DNA of 64,000 nt from CAVXXD01 sp963765625 (GCA_963765625.1 CAVXXD010000010.1:124001-188000); one strand, 5' to 3'. Positions 28,476 through 38,309 are shown, counted from the stretch's first letter. Notes: a model not told the origin generated them from the sequence alone. A program made the numbers and translations.

Positions 28476-29390
28476 ATGAAAGTAGTGATAGTTGTTCTGA
28501 CCATCAACAATTATTCTGACACAAGAGAATGCCTTGAGTCATTACGGGAATCTGATTACGAGGATTACGGCATCGTCCTGGTCGACAACGGCTCCACGGA
28601 CGACTCCGTCGATCTACTGATCCGGGATTTTCCGGAGATCGTCCTGCTGCGAAGCGATAAAAACCTGGGTTATGCGGGCGGAAACAACCTCGGCATCGAG
28701 TACGCCGTGGAACAGGGGGCCGACTTCGTATGGATACTGAACAACGACATCATCGTCCACCCGGAATCCTTGAGGATCCTGCTTGAAGCCGCATCAACCA
28801 ATCCGGATGCCGGGATACTGGGGCCTTTGATACTCTCTCCCGTCTCCAACCAAGTCCATTTCGCGGGAGGAAAGATATCCAGGCTGTCCGGGAGAAGCTC
28901 ACACGTCGGCATAGGAAGAGAAGACCGGGACTCTTTCGACTCGCGGACGGAGACGGATTTCCTGACCGGAGCCAGCATCCTCGTGAACGCGAGGATGATC
29001 GAAAAGGTCGGCATGCTGGACGAAAAGTACTTCCTGTACTGGGAAGATGCCGACTGGGCTTTGAGGGCACGAAAGGCGGGTTGGAAGGTTCTTTTCGTAC
29101 CCGAAGCGACTGTGTGGCACAAAGTGTCAACAACCTCGGGCTCTGAGAACCCGATAATCACATATTACCGATGCCGAAATTCGCTCCTGTGCTCAAGCAA
29201 GAATTACCCGGCTTATCTGCCCCTGGTCATGATCGGAGGCTTGAGGCATTATGTATTCAACAACCTGGTCCTCTACTTTATCCACGGTCTCGACTCCAAC
29301 CACCTCATGCATCTCAAAATGGCGTTGAGGGGCTACAGGGATTATTTACGAAGAAGGCTCGGGCCTTTCGGCGGTTGGAGCGGACTATGA
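28476..29390 (+). CDS. Family 2 glycosyltransferase (rhamnosyltransferase-like)
   Basis: 304 residues, GT-A fold. VVLTINNYSDTRECLESL, VLVDNGSTDDSVDLL, the ILNNDI (DxD-like) motif and YFLYWEDADWALRARKAGWKV are typical of GT2 enzymes such as WbbL/RfbF-type rhamnosyltransferases. The C-terminal YYRCRNSLLCSSKN patch may touch the membrane. It starts a two-gene plus-strand operon, overlapping the next gene by ATGA. Close paralogue of the gene at 40227, which has the same promoter layout. Confidence 0.85.
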   Translation: MKVVIVVLTINNYSDTRECLESLRESDYEDYGIVLVDNGSTDDSVDLLIRDFPEIVLLRSDKNLGYAGGNNLGIEYAVEQGADFVWILNNDIIVHPESLRILLEAASTNPDAGILGPLILSPVSNQVHFAGGKISRLSGRSSHVGIGREDRDSFDSRTETDFLTGASILVNARMIEKVGMLDEKYFLYWEDADWALRARKAGWKVLFVPEATVWHKVSTTSGSENPIITYYRCRNSLLCSSKNYPAYLPLVMIGGLRHYVFNNLVLYFIHGLDSNHLMHLKMALRGYRDYLRRRLGPFGGWSGL

Positions 29391-30352
29391 AACCTGAAGT
29401 CAGCGTCATCTTGCCCACCTACAATCGCGCAGGCATCCTTGAAGAATCGATAGCGAGCGTTCTCGGCCAGACGTACGGCGACCTTGAGCTGATAGTTGTC
29501 GATGACGGGTCGACCGACGGCACGGCGGAACTAATCGGCGGGATCCGCGATCCCCGGCTGCGCTATATCCGCCTGGACGAGAATGGCGGGGGCGCTGCCG
29601 CAAGGAACATTGGCCTGGAGAATGCCTCGGGAAGATATATCGCCTTTCAGGATAGTGACGACAAGTGGCACCGGGAGAAGCTGGAGCGGCAAGTCCAGGC
29701 CATCAATGATTGCAGCCCCGAAACGGGAGTGGTGTATTCCTCCTATGTCAGGATAGCCGGCTCTCGAAGGACCAGGATACCTTATGAGTGGGTGCGGAAA
29801 AAGGACGGCGAACTGCTGAGAGAGCTCCTGAAGATCAATTTCATCGGCTTGCCTGCCGCCCTCGTCAGAAAGGAATGCTTTGACCGGGTGGGTTATTTCG
29901 ATGAGGAGCTGCCCAGACTGGTCGATTGGGATATGTGGATAAGAATCGCCAAGCACTACCGTTTCGCGTTCATAGACGAGGTGCTCCTTACTTCATACCA
30001 CCTTGAGGACAGCGTGACGGCGGTATCCGACAAATACAAGGAAGCGTTGAAGATCATCCTGGAAAGGCACAGGTACGATTTCATGCAGGAGGGAAGATCT
30101 TATGCTTACCACTTGTACTCGCTCGGAAGAGCATCGTGCGCAAGTGGAGCTTACGATGAAGGGCGGGATTACGTCCTGAGAGCGTTCAGGGTTTACCCGT
30201 TCGCCTTCCCCCGTCTCTTTCTTACGCTTCTTGTCGTATCCGGCAGGAGACCGTGCTGCATCGTCATGCAAACCGGAGTCGGGGTTAAACGAAGGGTCGA
30301 ACGCCTTAATCGGGTGGTGCGCTGGATCTCAGGTCATGATAGATCCGTATGA
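29387..30352 (+). CDS. Family 2 glycosyltransferase
   Basis: 321 residues from ATG 29387 (ATGA overlap with the previous gene). VSVILPTYNRAGILEESI, LIVVDDGSTDGTAEL, FQDSDDKW (metal-binding DSDD) and FDEELPRLVDWDMWIRIAK are the standard GT2 signatures. A C-terminal helical segment follows. Its 3' end overlaps the convergent flippase gene by 47 nt. Resembles the GT2 at 51116, suggesting duplication between the two loci. Confidence 0.87.
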   Translation: MKPEVSVILPTYNRAGILEESIASVLGQTYGDLELIVVDDGSTDGTAELIGGIRDPRLRYIRLDENGGGAAARNIGLENASGRYIAFQDSDDKWHREKLERQVQAINDCSPETGVVYSSYVRIAGSRRTRIPYEWVRKKDGELLRELLKINFIGLPAALVRKECFDRVGYFDEELPRLVDWDMWIRIAKHYRFAFIDEVLLTSYHLEDSVTAVSDKYKEALKIILERHRYDFMQEGRSYAYHLYSLGRASCASGAYDEGRDYVLRAFRVYPFAFPRLFLTLLVVSGRRPCCIVMQTGVGVKRRVERLNRVVRWISGHDRSV

Positions 30353-31769
30353 AACTCGTTGCGAGCTCCCGGTCCAGCAGCAGTATCAGCGCCAGGTAAC
30401 TCAAAGCCCCCGCTATCCCCACTATGACCAGTACCGGCAAGTCGCCGAGGTTCATCGCTTTCCCCAACAGGAGCCGCGTTCCCACCATTATCGCCACCAT
30501 GCCCAGCATGGACAGGGTAATCGTGACGAATTGACGTACGTAGTAAGAAAATCTCATGCCAATAAGCCTGAAAGGGATGGCAAACGTGGGGTATACCATC
30601 AGAGTGAAAGCCACCGCATATGCCACCGCGACTCCTTCGACGTTCCAATGCAGGCCGATGATGAAACTCGAAGAAAAAACCACTGCAGTCATGATGCCGA
30701 CTCTGAGCATGACCCCCGTCCGGCCCTGCGATAGATAAATCCAGCCCTGGGTGGTGTATATCGACTGAAGGCCTCCGATCGCGGCCAGCACCTGGACCAG
30801 AAATATCGCCCTTTCCCATTTGGCGCCCAGAAACACGTTGACGAGCTCCGGCGCCAGCACCACCAGTCCGGCCGTCAGAGGGAAAGTTACCACGGCGATG
30901 TGGCGTGTTGCTTTGATGTAAGCCTCCCGCACCCTGGCCTTGTCGTCTTCCAGGTGGGAAAGGGCCGGAAACATCACCCGTCCGATAACGGTTGAGAAAT
31001 TCGTAAGAGGAAACAGCAGGCTCTTGTAGGCGATGTCATAATAGCCAAGTTGAGAGGGTCCGAGGTACTTCCCGATCAGTAGGTTGTCGAGGTTACGGCT
31101 GAAGTAGTTGACGAAGTTGAATCCCATCAGGGGCAGGCTGAATCCGAGCAGCTTCTTGAGCGGGTGCCACTTCATTATCAGCTTCGGTTTCCAGCTCGAG
31201 AGCAAGAAGAGAAGCAGGGCTACCACGAGACTGTTCACCAGCACCTGAAATACCAGGCTCCACACGCCGCAACCCGTTGCCGCCAGCACCACGGCGACAA
31301 TCCCCGCCACCACCGATCCGCTGATCTCGATTATCGCCAGGGACTTGAAGTCCATCTGCCTGGAAAATGCTGCTGACTGGATCACGCCGACGGAAGATAT
31401 GGTAAACGTCATCGACAAGGCCATGATTACGGTCTTCAATTCGCTGCTGGAGTAGAAACCGGCGATCACCGGGGCGAGAACGAAAAAGACCGTGGTAACC
31501 ACCACGCTCTCGATGAGATTCACCCAGAAGGCCGAACTGAGTTCCACTTCGTTCGTCTCCTTTTTCTGGATGAGGGCCGAAGACAACCCCAGCTCATTGA
31601 ACAACCCGAAAAAGTTTATGAAGACGGCGGCCATCGCTATGAGTCCGAAGTCTTCCGGTGTCAGCAGCCGCGCGAGGATCACCGTGACAAGCAGGTTGAA
31701 TGAAATGCGGATGAGCTGCGAAGCGATGGCCCAGCTTATGCCTTTTACGGTTTTCTTCCTAAGCTCCAT
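30306..31769 (-). CDS. Lipid-linked oligosaccharide flippase (Wzx/MOP family), island copy
   Basis: 487 residues from ATG 31769; about 13-14 membrane segments. TVKGISWAIASQLIRI, ILARLLTPEDFGLIAMA and NELGLSSALIQKKE are typical of polysaccharide-transporter MOP flippases, which move undecaprenyl-linked repeat units outward. Paralogous to the flippase at 47707. The 3' end overlaps the convergent glycosyltransferase. Confidence 0.9.
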   Translation of the reverse strand: MELRKKTVKGISWAIASQLIRISFNLLVTVILARLLTPEDFGLIAMAAVFINFFGLFNELGLSSALIQKKETNEVELSSAFWVNLIESVVVTTVFFVLAPVIAGFYSSSELKTVIMALSMTFTISSVGVIQSAAFSRQMDFKSLAIIEISGSVVAGIVAVVLAATGCGVWSLVFQVLVNSLVVALLLFLLSSWKPKLIMKWHPLKKLLGFSLPLMGFNFVNYFSRNLDNLLIGKYLGPSQLGYYDIAYKSLLFPLTNFSTVIGRVMFPALSHLEDDKARVREAYIKATRHIAVVTFPLTAGLVVLAPELVNVFLGAKWERAIFLVQVLAAIGGLQSIYTTQGWIYLSQGRTGVMLRVGIMTAVVFSSSFIIGLHWNVEGVAVAYAVAFTLMVYPTFAIPFRLIGMRFSYYVRQFVTITLSMLGMVAIMVGTRLLLGKAMNLGDLPVLVIVGIAGALSYLALILLLDRELATSFIRIYHDLRSSAPPD

Positions 31770-31797
31770 GATCACCCGTGCCTCGTAAACTGAAGGG

Positions 31798-33378
31798 TTA
31801 TGGCCCATTTATCTCAAAGGTCGTGATCCCGTAATAATTCGTAGTCTTGGATAGCTCGGTCAGCCCCAGGTTTTCGTCAAGTAGATCGAATATCTCCCTG
31901 GTCGCCTTATCGGAGTTGTATTGCCAGGAGCAATTAGCGATGAAATAGACGTGTCGGCCATCCTCGAGGGCCTGTTCCGCTATTCTCAGGATCTCGCCCT
32001 GCCTGATCTCCTTCGGTAATCTGCTGAGGTAGATGATGTTTTCCCTCTCCGGGAGCAGGATCTTCTGCCCATAGATATCCGATATGAATATGCCATCAGC
32101 GTCGGTCGACTCTTCCATCTTCATCTTTGCGGCCAGGTTGTTCTCCCTTCGCTTGTTGTACGAATCGATCCCCCAGTTCTTATATTCAAGGGAACCCTGC
32201 AACATGAACAAGGCGAAGACGACGATTATCGAAAGGGCAAGACGTTCATACTTTACGAGGGAAGAAAGGTGGATCATTTCCCTGAAAAAGTATGCCAGCA
32301 TGATCGCGAGTAAAGCATAGGCCGGAAGCATGTACCTCAGCAAGGAAGCATGCAGTGTCTCCTGGAAGAAACCGTGCGTATTCGTGGTCTTGCCATAGAA
32401 CAGTATCAGCACCAGGATCAGAGTGATCGTCATCATCGTTACGGCCCGGTTCTTCCTGTAGAAGATGATCAATCCCACGAATGAAAGTGGCAGCAGCGTA
32501 AAGGCATAATCGCTCCCGATGAATTTGGCGAAGCTCTTGGATAAGGCCTCTCCGGATCCGACCCATGAGAACACCTGGCCGATAGGCGCGGAGACGGAGG
32601 CCGGAGCGCTGTAGTATCTATACCCGCCGACCTGGTAAAAGAAGGGGTCATGGCAGACCAGGTAGTTCAACAACGGGTAGACAAGCAGGACGCTTATCAC
32701 CATCGGCAACACGAACAGCGCCATATTCTTCACCTTTGCCCTGGAAACCACCAGGTAGATGAATAGTGGTATCGCGAGCAGGATCTCGGTCGATCGAAGC
32801 AGGAAGGCCAGAGACACCAGTGTCCCTGAGGCCGCATAACCAAGGGGTCTTCCCGGCTTTATCAGCAGCAGGAAGGAGAAAAGGAAGAGGGAGAGTGTCG
32901 CCATGTTGATGAAATAACTCACCGCCCATTTTCCGAAGATCGGCATGGAGAAAAGCAATACCGAGGAAAGCAAGGCGTACTTTCTGCTCTTAAGAAGCTT
33001 CAGCGCTATGAAGTAGATGGCGACGAGAGACAGGCCGCAAAAAAACGGTGGAGCGAAAAAGAAAGATTTCTCTCCCGCGATCCCCATGAGGGCCGCGTAG
33101 AAAAGGACGCGCCCCACGTTAATGCCGGGATACATAGTATCGGCATCCTGATAATTCGCCCAACCAGGTCCGAACGCGAAGGTGGAATACTCTTCGTTCA
33201 AGGGGTTGAATATGTTTATTTCGCCCTTTTCCAGCAACTTTTTTGCCGCATAGAAATCCTGTACTTCATCCTCGGTCTCGAAAGCCTGCACACAGAAGTG
33301 GGCGAAGAAAAGGAACCCGGCCAGAAAGAGGACGATGCATATCCATACATCGATCCTCCGCGCACTTGTCCCGGACAT
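31798..33378 (-). CDS. GT-C-like multispan membrane glycosyltransferase
   Basis: 526 residues from ATG 33378 (the longer frame upstream is a shadow of the GT4 gene). At least ten membrane segments; the first extracytoplasmic loop carries ETEDEVQDFY, an acidic motif in the place of the catalytic loop of PMT/ArnT GT-C enzymes. A soluble C-terminal domain (about 430-526) follows. It likely uses a polyprenyl-phosphate sugar donor on the outer face; a polymerase role is also possible since no Wzy is otherwise recognisable. Lower GC. Confidence 0.6.
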   Translation of the reverse strand: MSGTSARRIDVWICIVLFLAGFLFFAHFCVQAFETEDEVQDFYAAKKLLEKGEINIFNPLNEEYSTFAFGPGWANYQDADTMYPGINVGRVLFYAALMGIAGEKSFFFAPPFFCGLSLVAIYFIALKLLKSRKYALLSSVLLFSMPIFGKWAVSYFINMATLSLFLFSFLLLIKPGRPLGYAASGTLVSLAFLLRSTEILLAIPLFIYLVVSRAKVKNMALFVLPMVISVLLVYPLLNYLVCHDPFFYQVGGYRYYSAPASVSAPIGQVFSWVGSGEALSKSFAKFIGSDYAFTLLPLSFVGLIIFYRKNRAVTMMTITLILVLILFYGKTTNTHGFFQETLHASLLRYMLPAYALLAIMLAYFFREMIHLSSLVKYERLALSIIVVFALFMLQGSLEYKNWGIDSYNKRRENNLAAKMKMEESTDADGIFISDIYGQKILLPERENIIYLSRLPKEIRQGEILRIAEQALEDGRHVYFIANCSWQYNSDKATREIFDLLDENLGLTELSKTTNYYGITTFEINGP

Positions 33379-33379
33379 G

Positions 33380-34516
33380 CTATTTCCCAACGGGCCTGAT
33401 ATCGGACAGCATCTCCACAATGCGGTCCGCATAACGGTTCCAGGTGTATTCCAGCGCCCGCTCCCTGGCTTTCTTTCCCAGAGAGTTTCTGGCTTCGAAA
33501 TCCATCTCCAGGATGTGCTCGATCTTCATACGCAGATCATCCAGATTTCCCTGCTCGTAATGATAGCCGCTCTGGCCATCTACGACGATCTCCGACGGCC
33601 CTCCCTCTCCAGGCACGATGACGGGGAGTCCGCAGCACATGGCCTCCAGCACCACCAGCCCAAAAGGCTCCCTCAAGGCCGTAAATAGGAACAGGTCGGC
33701 GTTCAGGTAGTAGGCCGGCAGTTCGACTTCTTCGACAAAGCCGGCGAAGTGCACGTATCTCGATATCGACAGGGCTCCGGCCAGTTCCTCCAGTTCGCCT
33801 CTCTGGGGCCCTTGTCCAACGATCACGAGTCGAACGTCGTCGTTGTCCCCGGTTATCTCCCGCAACACCCTCAGTTGTATTTCGAAGTTCTTTCTCGGGT
33901 GCAGTTTACCCACCGACAGGATCGACTTGCCGCCGCCCTCCCTGCTGGCAGAAAACCGATCGGTGAAGCTGCCGACATCGACTCCGCCCGGTATGACCTC
34001 TGCGTCTATTCCATATATCTTCTTGACGGCCTCTTCCATAAACCCACTCAGAACCACGACTCTGTCGGCCTTTCCGACCAGCCAGCGATCAAATCTCTTC
34101 ATCGCCGCGGAGGCCACGCGCAGCAACCTCCCCTGCTTTCCCAATCTCTTTTCGTGCAACTCGTATAGATCGTAGGCAAACCTGGGGGGCTCGTGGCATA
34201 GATAGATATTGGGCACCCCGGTGATCCTTGCATAAGCCACGCTGGCCGGAAGAGATGCATAAGCATGGCTGATGATGACGTCAGGCTTTTCCGCCCTGAC
34301 CAGTAATAACGGCAGCATGACGTACTGGAGCAGCGATGCGAGGTATCCGTCTTTTCGCAGAGGTATCCCGGATTCAGTGACTCTCACAGACTGACCGATC
34401 TGTCTCCTGCACTCTTCCGCGATCCTCAGGGAAAGTATTTGAGTCTCGTATCCCCGGTTCGCCAGCTCCCGGGTCAATTCCAGCACGACTCTCTCCGAGC
34501 CGTTCAGAGTCTTCAT
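33380..34516 (-). CDS. Family 4 glycosyltransferase
   Basis: 378 residues from ATG 34516. NGSERVVLELTRELANRGYE, HEPPRFAYDLYE, ILSVGKLHPRKNFE and the donor site EPFGLVVLEAMCCGLPVIVP with GGPSEIV identify a retaining GT-B GT4. The predicted first beta strand (VIRILQIHPI) lies upstream of this ATG and can only be read from a non-standard ATA or ATC codon that follows AAGGGGAG; either an unusual start or a base error removes the normal start. Ends 1 nt before the GT-C gene. Confidence 0.83.
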   Translation of the reverse strand: MKTLNGSERVVLELTRELANRGYETQILSLRIAEECRRQIGQSVRVTESGIPLRKDGYLASLLQYVMLPLLLVRAEKPDVIISHAYASLPASVAYARITGVPNIYLCHEPPRFAYDLYELHEKRLGKQGRLLRVASAAMKRFDRWLVGKADRVVVLSGFMEEAVKKIYGIDAEVIPGGVDVGSFTDRFSASREGGGKSILSVGKLHPRKNFEIQLRVLREITGDNDDVRLVIVGQGPQRGELEELAGALSISRYVHFAGFVEEVELPAYYLNADLFLFTALREPFGLVVLEAMCCGLPVIVPGEGGPSEIVVDGQSGYHYEQGNLDDLRMKIEHILEMDFEARNSLGKKARERALEYTWNRYADRIVEMLSDIRPVGK

Positions 34517-34554
34517 GATCGGGTGGATCTGCAGTATCCTGATGACGTTCTTCC

Positions 34555-34986
34555 CTATGCTTGCGATGGCTTACTCTCCCCTTCCTCGTCAGGAGAAAAG
34601 TTGAAAAACAAGATCGCGAACTCGAAAAACCCGAGCAAGAGCCAGGCCGTGAACCCAAGGTCCCGAAAATAGATGATGACGACCAGGAACGCGATGGCTC
34701 CCGTGATCGCCGTATGCAGCGCTGAAAGCCTCCGGTTATGTGGAAGAACCCCAGCCTGGCTGTACTTTTCGCCCAGAAAAAGGGAAACAAGGCTACTGGC
34801 AAAAGCGGTAACCAGCAATGCATCCAGATTGATGTGATTGCTGACCGAGCCTTTCCTGACAACTTCCAGTATGAAAAGAGCCGAGTACGCCATAAAGGAA
34901 GCGTAGGCAAGGCCTCGGACGATCACAAAGAACTCTTCCCTCTCCGAGGTCCTGACAATGTAATGAAAGTCCTTGGGATTAAACAT
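34555..34986 (-). CDS. Small four-span membrane protein, function unknown
   Basis: 143 residues with about four hydrophobic helices (ASFMAYSALFILEVV, LLVTAFASSLVSLFLG, ITGAIAFLVVIIYF and LGFFEFAILFFNF) and a short acidic C-terminus. I do not recognise the family. It is sandwiched between two GT4 genes in a tight minus-strand run, so a role in glycan export or membrane anchoring of the pathway is plausible, no more. Confidence 0.6.
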   Translation of the reverse strand: MFNPKDFHYIVRTSEREEFFVIVRGLAYASFMAYSALFILEVVRKGSVSNHINLDALLVTAFASSLVSLFLGEKYSQAGVLPHNRRLSALHTAITGAIAFLVVIIYFRDLGFTAWLLLGFFEFAILFFNFSPDEEGESKPSQA

Positions 34987-35004
34987 CTTTAGAAGAAGCA
35001 GCTC

Positions 35005-36084
35005 CTAGCGCCACCTGGGTCCGTCCTCGAGCGTGAGTCGCTCCAGTAGCTCCCTCAGGGTGTTTCCTGTTTCCAGCAAATTGCACTCCTTGAGAAATCC
35101 CTCGTAAGCATTCCTCGATATCTTGCCCCTCAAAGCCTTATCGTTTTTCAGGCTGATTATCGACTCCGCCAACGCTTTCTCGTCCGCCACCCTGGTAAAA
35201 TAGGCGTTTTCGCCGTGCCGGAAGAACTCCTTGTTGGCCTCATAGTCCCCAAGGATCAAGGGTTTCTGAACCGCTGCCATCTGGAACGACTTTCCCGCAA
35301 TGACCCTGTCGGCCTTTTCCGTTCCGGAGAAATGGCCCCCCAGGCAAATATCGGCTTCCGAGATCTCACCGGGGAGGTCTCTGTAAGGAACCCAATCAAC
35401 GAACTCGATGTTTCTGGTCTTCATCTCTTCGGCTTCCATCCTGATCTTGTCTTTCATCATGCCGCTTCCGATGACCTTGAACCTGATCTCTTTATGATCC
35501 TCCAGCAGCTTCGCAGCCCGGATTACGTATTCGAAGCCGTGGAGGGGCAGGTACGTACCGTAGTAAAGGACGGAGAAGTGGTCCTTGCCGTTCTTCCTTT
35601 CCCGAGGATAGAAGATGTCGTCCTCGGCCCCGACGAAAACGCGGGCGAACTTGCTCCTGTCGATAGAGAACCGGTCGCAGAAGTAATCGATATGGGCATT
35701 GGTGTCACAAATGACCAGGTCGGCCAGCTCACAGGCTTTCCTGTCCAGCCAGTAAAGAGCCTTTCCGGCTGATGAATATGGCTTGCACTTCTTCCTGTCG
35801 AAACACATGGTGTCAAAGCCCGATATGAATGCGTCCAGAATCACCGGCTTTCTGGTCAAGGAAGCGATGACCGGCATCAGGGGCTGCCCGAAGAAACCCA
35901 CGAAGACGATGTCGTATTCTTTTTCCTTTAAGAACTGGAATACCGTGCTCAAGTATCTCAGCGGATAATTGGGTGCTCCGGATGTACACTCGATCAGGTC
36001 CACGCCGGCCATCTTCAGCGATTTGATGAATATGCTGTTTCTGGGATAACCCGGCTCTCTTCCGGAAATATATAGCAATCTCAC
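35005..36084 (-). CDS. Family 4-like glycosyltransferase
   Basis: 359 residues, GT-B fold. MRLLYISGREPGYPRN opens the acceptor domain; FSVLYYGTYLPLHGFEYVI marks the start of the donor domain, and DICLGGHFSGTEKADRVIAGKSFQ stands where the usual E(x7)E motif would be, so the donor site is atypical. First gene of the minus-strand island transcript; 77 bp of unremarkable sequence separate it from the GC-rich gene at 37115. The sugar is unknown. Confidence 0.78.
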   Translation of the reverse strand: MRLLYISGREPGYPRNSIFIKSLKMAGVDLIECTSGAPNYPLRYLSTVFQFLKEKEYDIVFVGFFGQPLMPVIASLTRKPVILDAFISGFDTMCFDRKKCKPYSSAGKALYWLDRKACELADLVICDTNAHIDYFCDRFSIDRSKFARVFVGAEDDIFYPRERKNGKDHFSVLYYGTYLPLHGFEYVIRAAKLLEDHKEIRFKVIGSGMMKDKIRMEAEEMKTRNIEFVDWVPYRDLPGEISEADICLGGHFSGTEKADRVIAGKSFQMAAVQKPLILGDYEANKEFFRHGENAYFTRVADEKALAESIISLKNDKALRGKISRNAYEGFLKECNLLETGNTLRELLERLTLEDGPRWR

Positions 36085-36161
36085 AAAATCCGCCGCTTTC
36101 TACGTGACTGTAAGGGCCAAAGGCATTGCTGGATTAAAGCCCGAAACGGAAGACCTCGGGT

Positions 36162-37115
36162 TTAGATGTGGTCGCGCCAGTAACCCAGGGTGTCCGACAG
36201 AGTCTTCTCCAGGGGGATCTCCGCCTTCCAGCCCGTCCGGGCGTTAAACTTGCTCACGTCGGCCAGGAGCAGCTCCACGTCGGAGGGGCGCATGCGCTCA
36301 GGGACCGGCCGGACCTCGATCTTGACGTCGGTGAGGGAGAGCAGCATGTCCAGCATGGCCTGGATGGTCACCGCCTTGCCCGAGCCGATATTGTAGACCT
36401 CGCCAGGCTCGCCCTTCTCCAGGGATAGCCAGTAAGCCTGAACCACGTCGCGCACGTCGGTGAAGTCGCGGCGGGCGCTGAGGTTGCCCACCTCGATGAC
36501 CGGCTCTTTCTTCCCCGCCTCGATCCAGGCGATCTGGCGGGCGAAGTTGGAGGTGACGAAGACGTGGCCACGGCGAGGGCCTTCGTGGTTGAAGGCGCGG
36601 GTGCGAATGGTGAAGAGGCCGTAGCTGCGGTGATACTGGTAGGCCAGCATGTCCTGGGCCACCTTGCTGACCGCGTAGGGAGAGAGGGGGCGCAGAGGGT
36701 TGGTCTCCTTGATGGGTGCCTCTTCCTCGAACACCAGACCGTATTCCTCGCTGGAACCGGCCACCTGGATGCGGACCTCCTTGTCCATATCCCGCATGGC
36801 CTCGAGCAGGTTGAGCTCGGAGATGATGTTGGTGGTGAGGGTCTCCTCCGGCGCCTGCCAGGAAGCTGGGACGAAGCTCTGAGCGGCCAGGTGGAAAATG
36901 TAGTCGGGCCGGACTTCCCTCATGCAGTTGCGCACGGCGACGGAGTCACGCAGGTCGCAGTCGACCAGGGTGATCTGGTCGAGAATGCCTTCGACGTTCT
37001 CCATGCGGGAGCGCCAGCGATACGTCCCGAATACCTCCACGTCACCCTTGGCCAGGGCGTACTCGGCCAGGTGACTGCCGACGAAACCGGTGATTCCCGT
37101 GATAAGTATGCGCAA
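36162..37115 (-). CDS. GDP-mannose 4,6-dehydratase-like SDR
   Basis: 317 residues from TTG 37115, chosen because GGAGGT lies 7 nt upstream (ATG 37130 overlaps that site). NAD(P)-binding ITGITGFVGSH, the substrate loop SSEEYG and the catalytic YAVSK are present, with RTRAFNHEGPRRG typical of the Gmd/Rmd branch. It would convert GDP-mannose to its 4-keto-6-deoxy form or reduce that product. It is shorter than classical Gmd (about 350). Paired with a similar SDR and a mannose-1-phosphate guanylyltransferase-like gene. Confidence 0.78.
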   Translation of the reverse strand: MRILITGITGFVGSHLAEYALAKGDVEVFGTYRWRSRMENVEGILDQITLVDCDLRDSVAVRNCMREVRPDYIFHLAAQSFVPASWQAPEETLTTNIISELNLLEAMRDMDKEVRIQVAGSSEEYGLVFEEEAPIKETNPLRPLSPYAVSKVAQDMLAYQYHRSYGLFTIRTRAFNHEGPRRGHVFVTSNFARQIAWIEAGKKEPVIEVGNLSARRDFTDVRDVVQAYWLSLEKGEPGEVYNIGSGKAVTIQAMLDMLLSLTDVKIEVRPVPERMRPSDVELLLADVSKFNARTGWKAEIPLEKTLSDTLGYWRDHI

Positions 37116-37175
37116 CTTGATTACCTCCATCCGTAATTTAAACTCTCAACATATTAAACGCGAGCCCGGAAAAAA

Positions 37176-38292
37176 TCAAAAGTGAATGGAGTCGGCGGGG
37201 ATCTCCCGGCCCGGCCAGATGCGTATACCCAGCTTGAGCTCGTTGGAGTCGCCCACCGTGACCCCTTCGCCCAGCACCGAGAGGTCCCTGACCTCGACGT
37301 CGCGGCCCAGGCAGTACCCGGCGGCCCAGTATGCTCCCATCCACCACACTCTCCTCACCCACGCGCACCCCTTCAAGAAGAACCGACCGCTCGATCACTG
37401 CTTCCGGCGCAATGCAGCAGCCGTCCCCCAGGACGCTATGGCCCCGGATGATGGCGCCGGCCCGGATGTGGCAGTCGCGCCCAATGACGGTGGGAGCGGA
37501 AACCAGGGCTCCGTCCTCGATGACCGTGCCTTCTTCCACCCACACCCCGCGCTCTATCTCTGTGCCGGAGAAACCGAAGGGGATGAGGTGGTCGAGGATG
37601 TCCATGTGGGCCTGGAGGTACTTGGCAGGCGTACCGATGTCCAGCCAGTAGGCGTCCGAGGGGAAACCATAGACTGGCTGGCCTTCGGAGAGCAGGCCCG
37701 GGAAGAACTGCCGCTCGAAGGAGTGGCGCTCACATTCCGGCACGCGGGCCAGGAGCCCCGGCTCGATGACGTAGGTACCGGCGTTGATGAGGTTGGTGAC
37801 GATCTCGTCGTCCGGGCCAGGCTTCTCCAGGAAATCCAGCACGCGCCCTTCCCCGTCCAGGGGCACCAGGCCGTAAGCGGAAGGATCCTCCACCGGGGTG
37901 AGCGAGATGGTAGTTACCGAGCCCTTATCCCGGTGGTGTTCGATCATGCGGGTGAGGTCGAGGTCGGTGAGGACGTCGCCGTTGAAAACCATGAAGGGAC
38001 CGTTAATGTACTGTTCCACGTTCTTGACCGCGCCGCAGGTGTCCAGGGGGCTCTCCTCGGTCACGTAGGTGAGTTTGACCCCCAGTCCCTCGCCCTCGCC
38101 GAAGGCTTCTTCAAAGATAGACGACAGGTAGCTGGTGGAGAGGATGATGTCGGTGATGCCGTGCTGCCTGCACAACTCGAATTGGACAGTGAGGAAGGGG
38201 CGGTTCATCAGGGGTATGAGGGGCTTTGGAATGGTATAGGTTATGGGACGCAGCCGCGTACCTTCGCCTCCGACCAGTATGACTGCCTGCAT
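37176..38292 (-). CDS. Mannose-1-phosphate guanylyltransferase-like nucleotidyltransferase (one frameshift)
   Basis: AGGAGG lies 5 nt before ATG 38292. VILVGGEGTRLRPITY, KPLIPLMNRPF, CGAVKNV and FNGDVLTDLD define the nucleotidyltransferase core; hexapeptide repeats (VWVEEGTVIEDGALV) make the C-terminal beta-helix. Near 37322 one extra C breaks the frame; dropping it continues GYCLGRDVEVRDLSVLG to the stop at 37176. The layout fits GDP-mannose pyrophosphorylases and the adjacent Gmd/Rmd-like genes support GDP-mannose as product. Confidence 0.8.
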
Positions 38293-38309
38293 GTAAACCT
38301 CCTGAGTCG

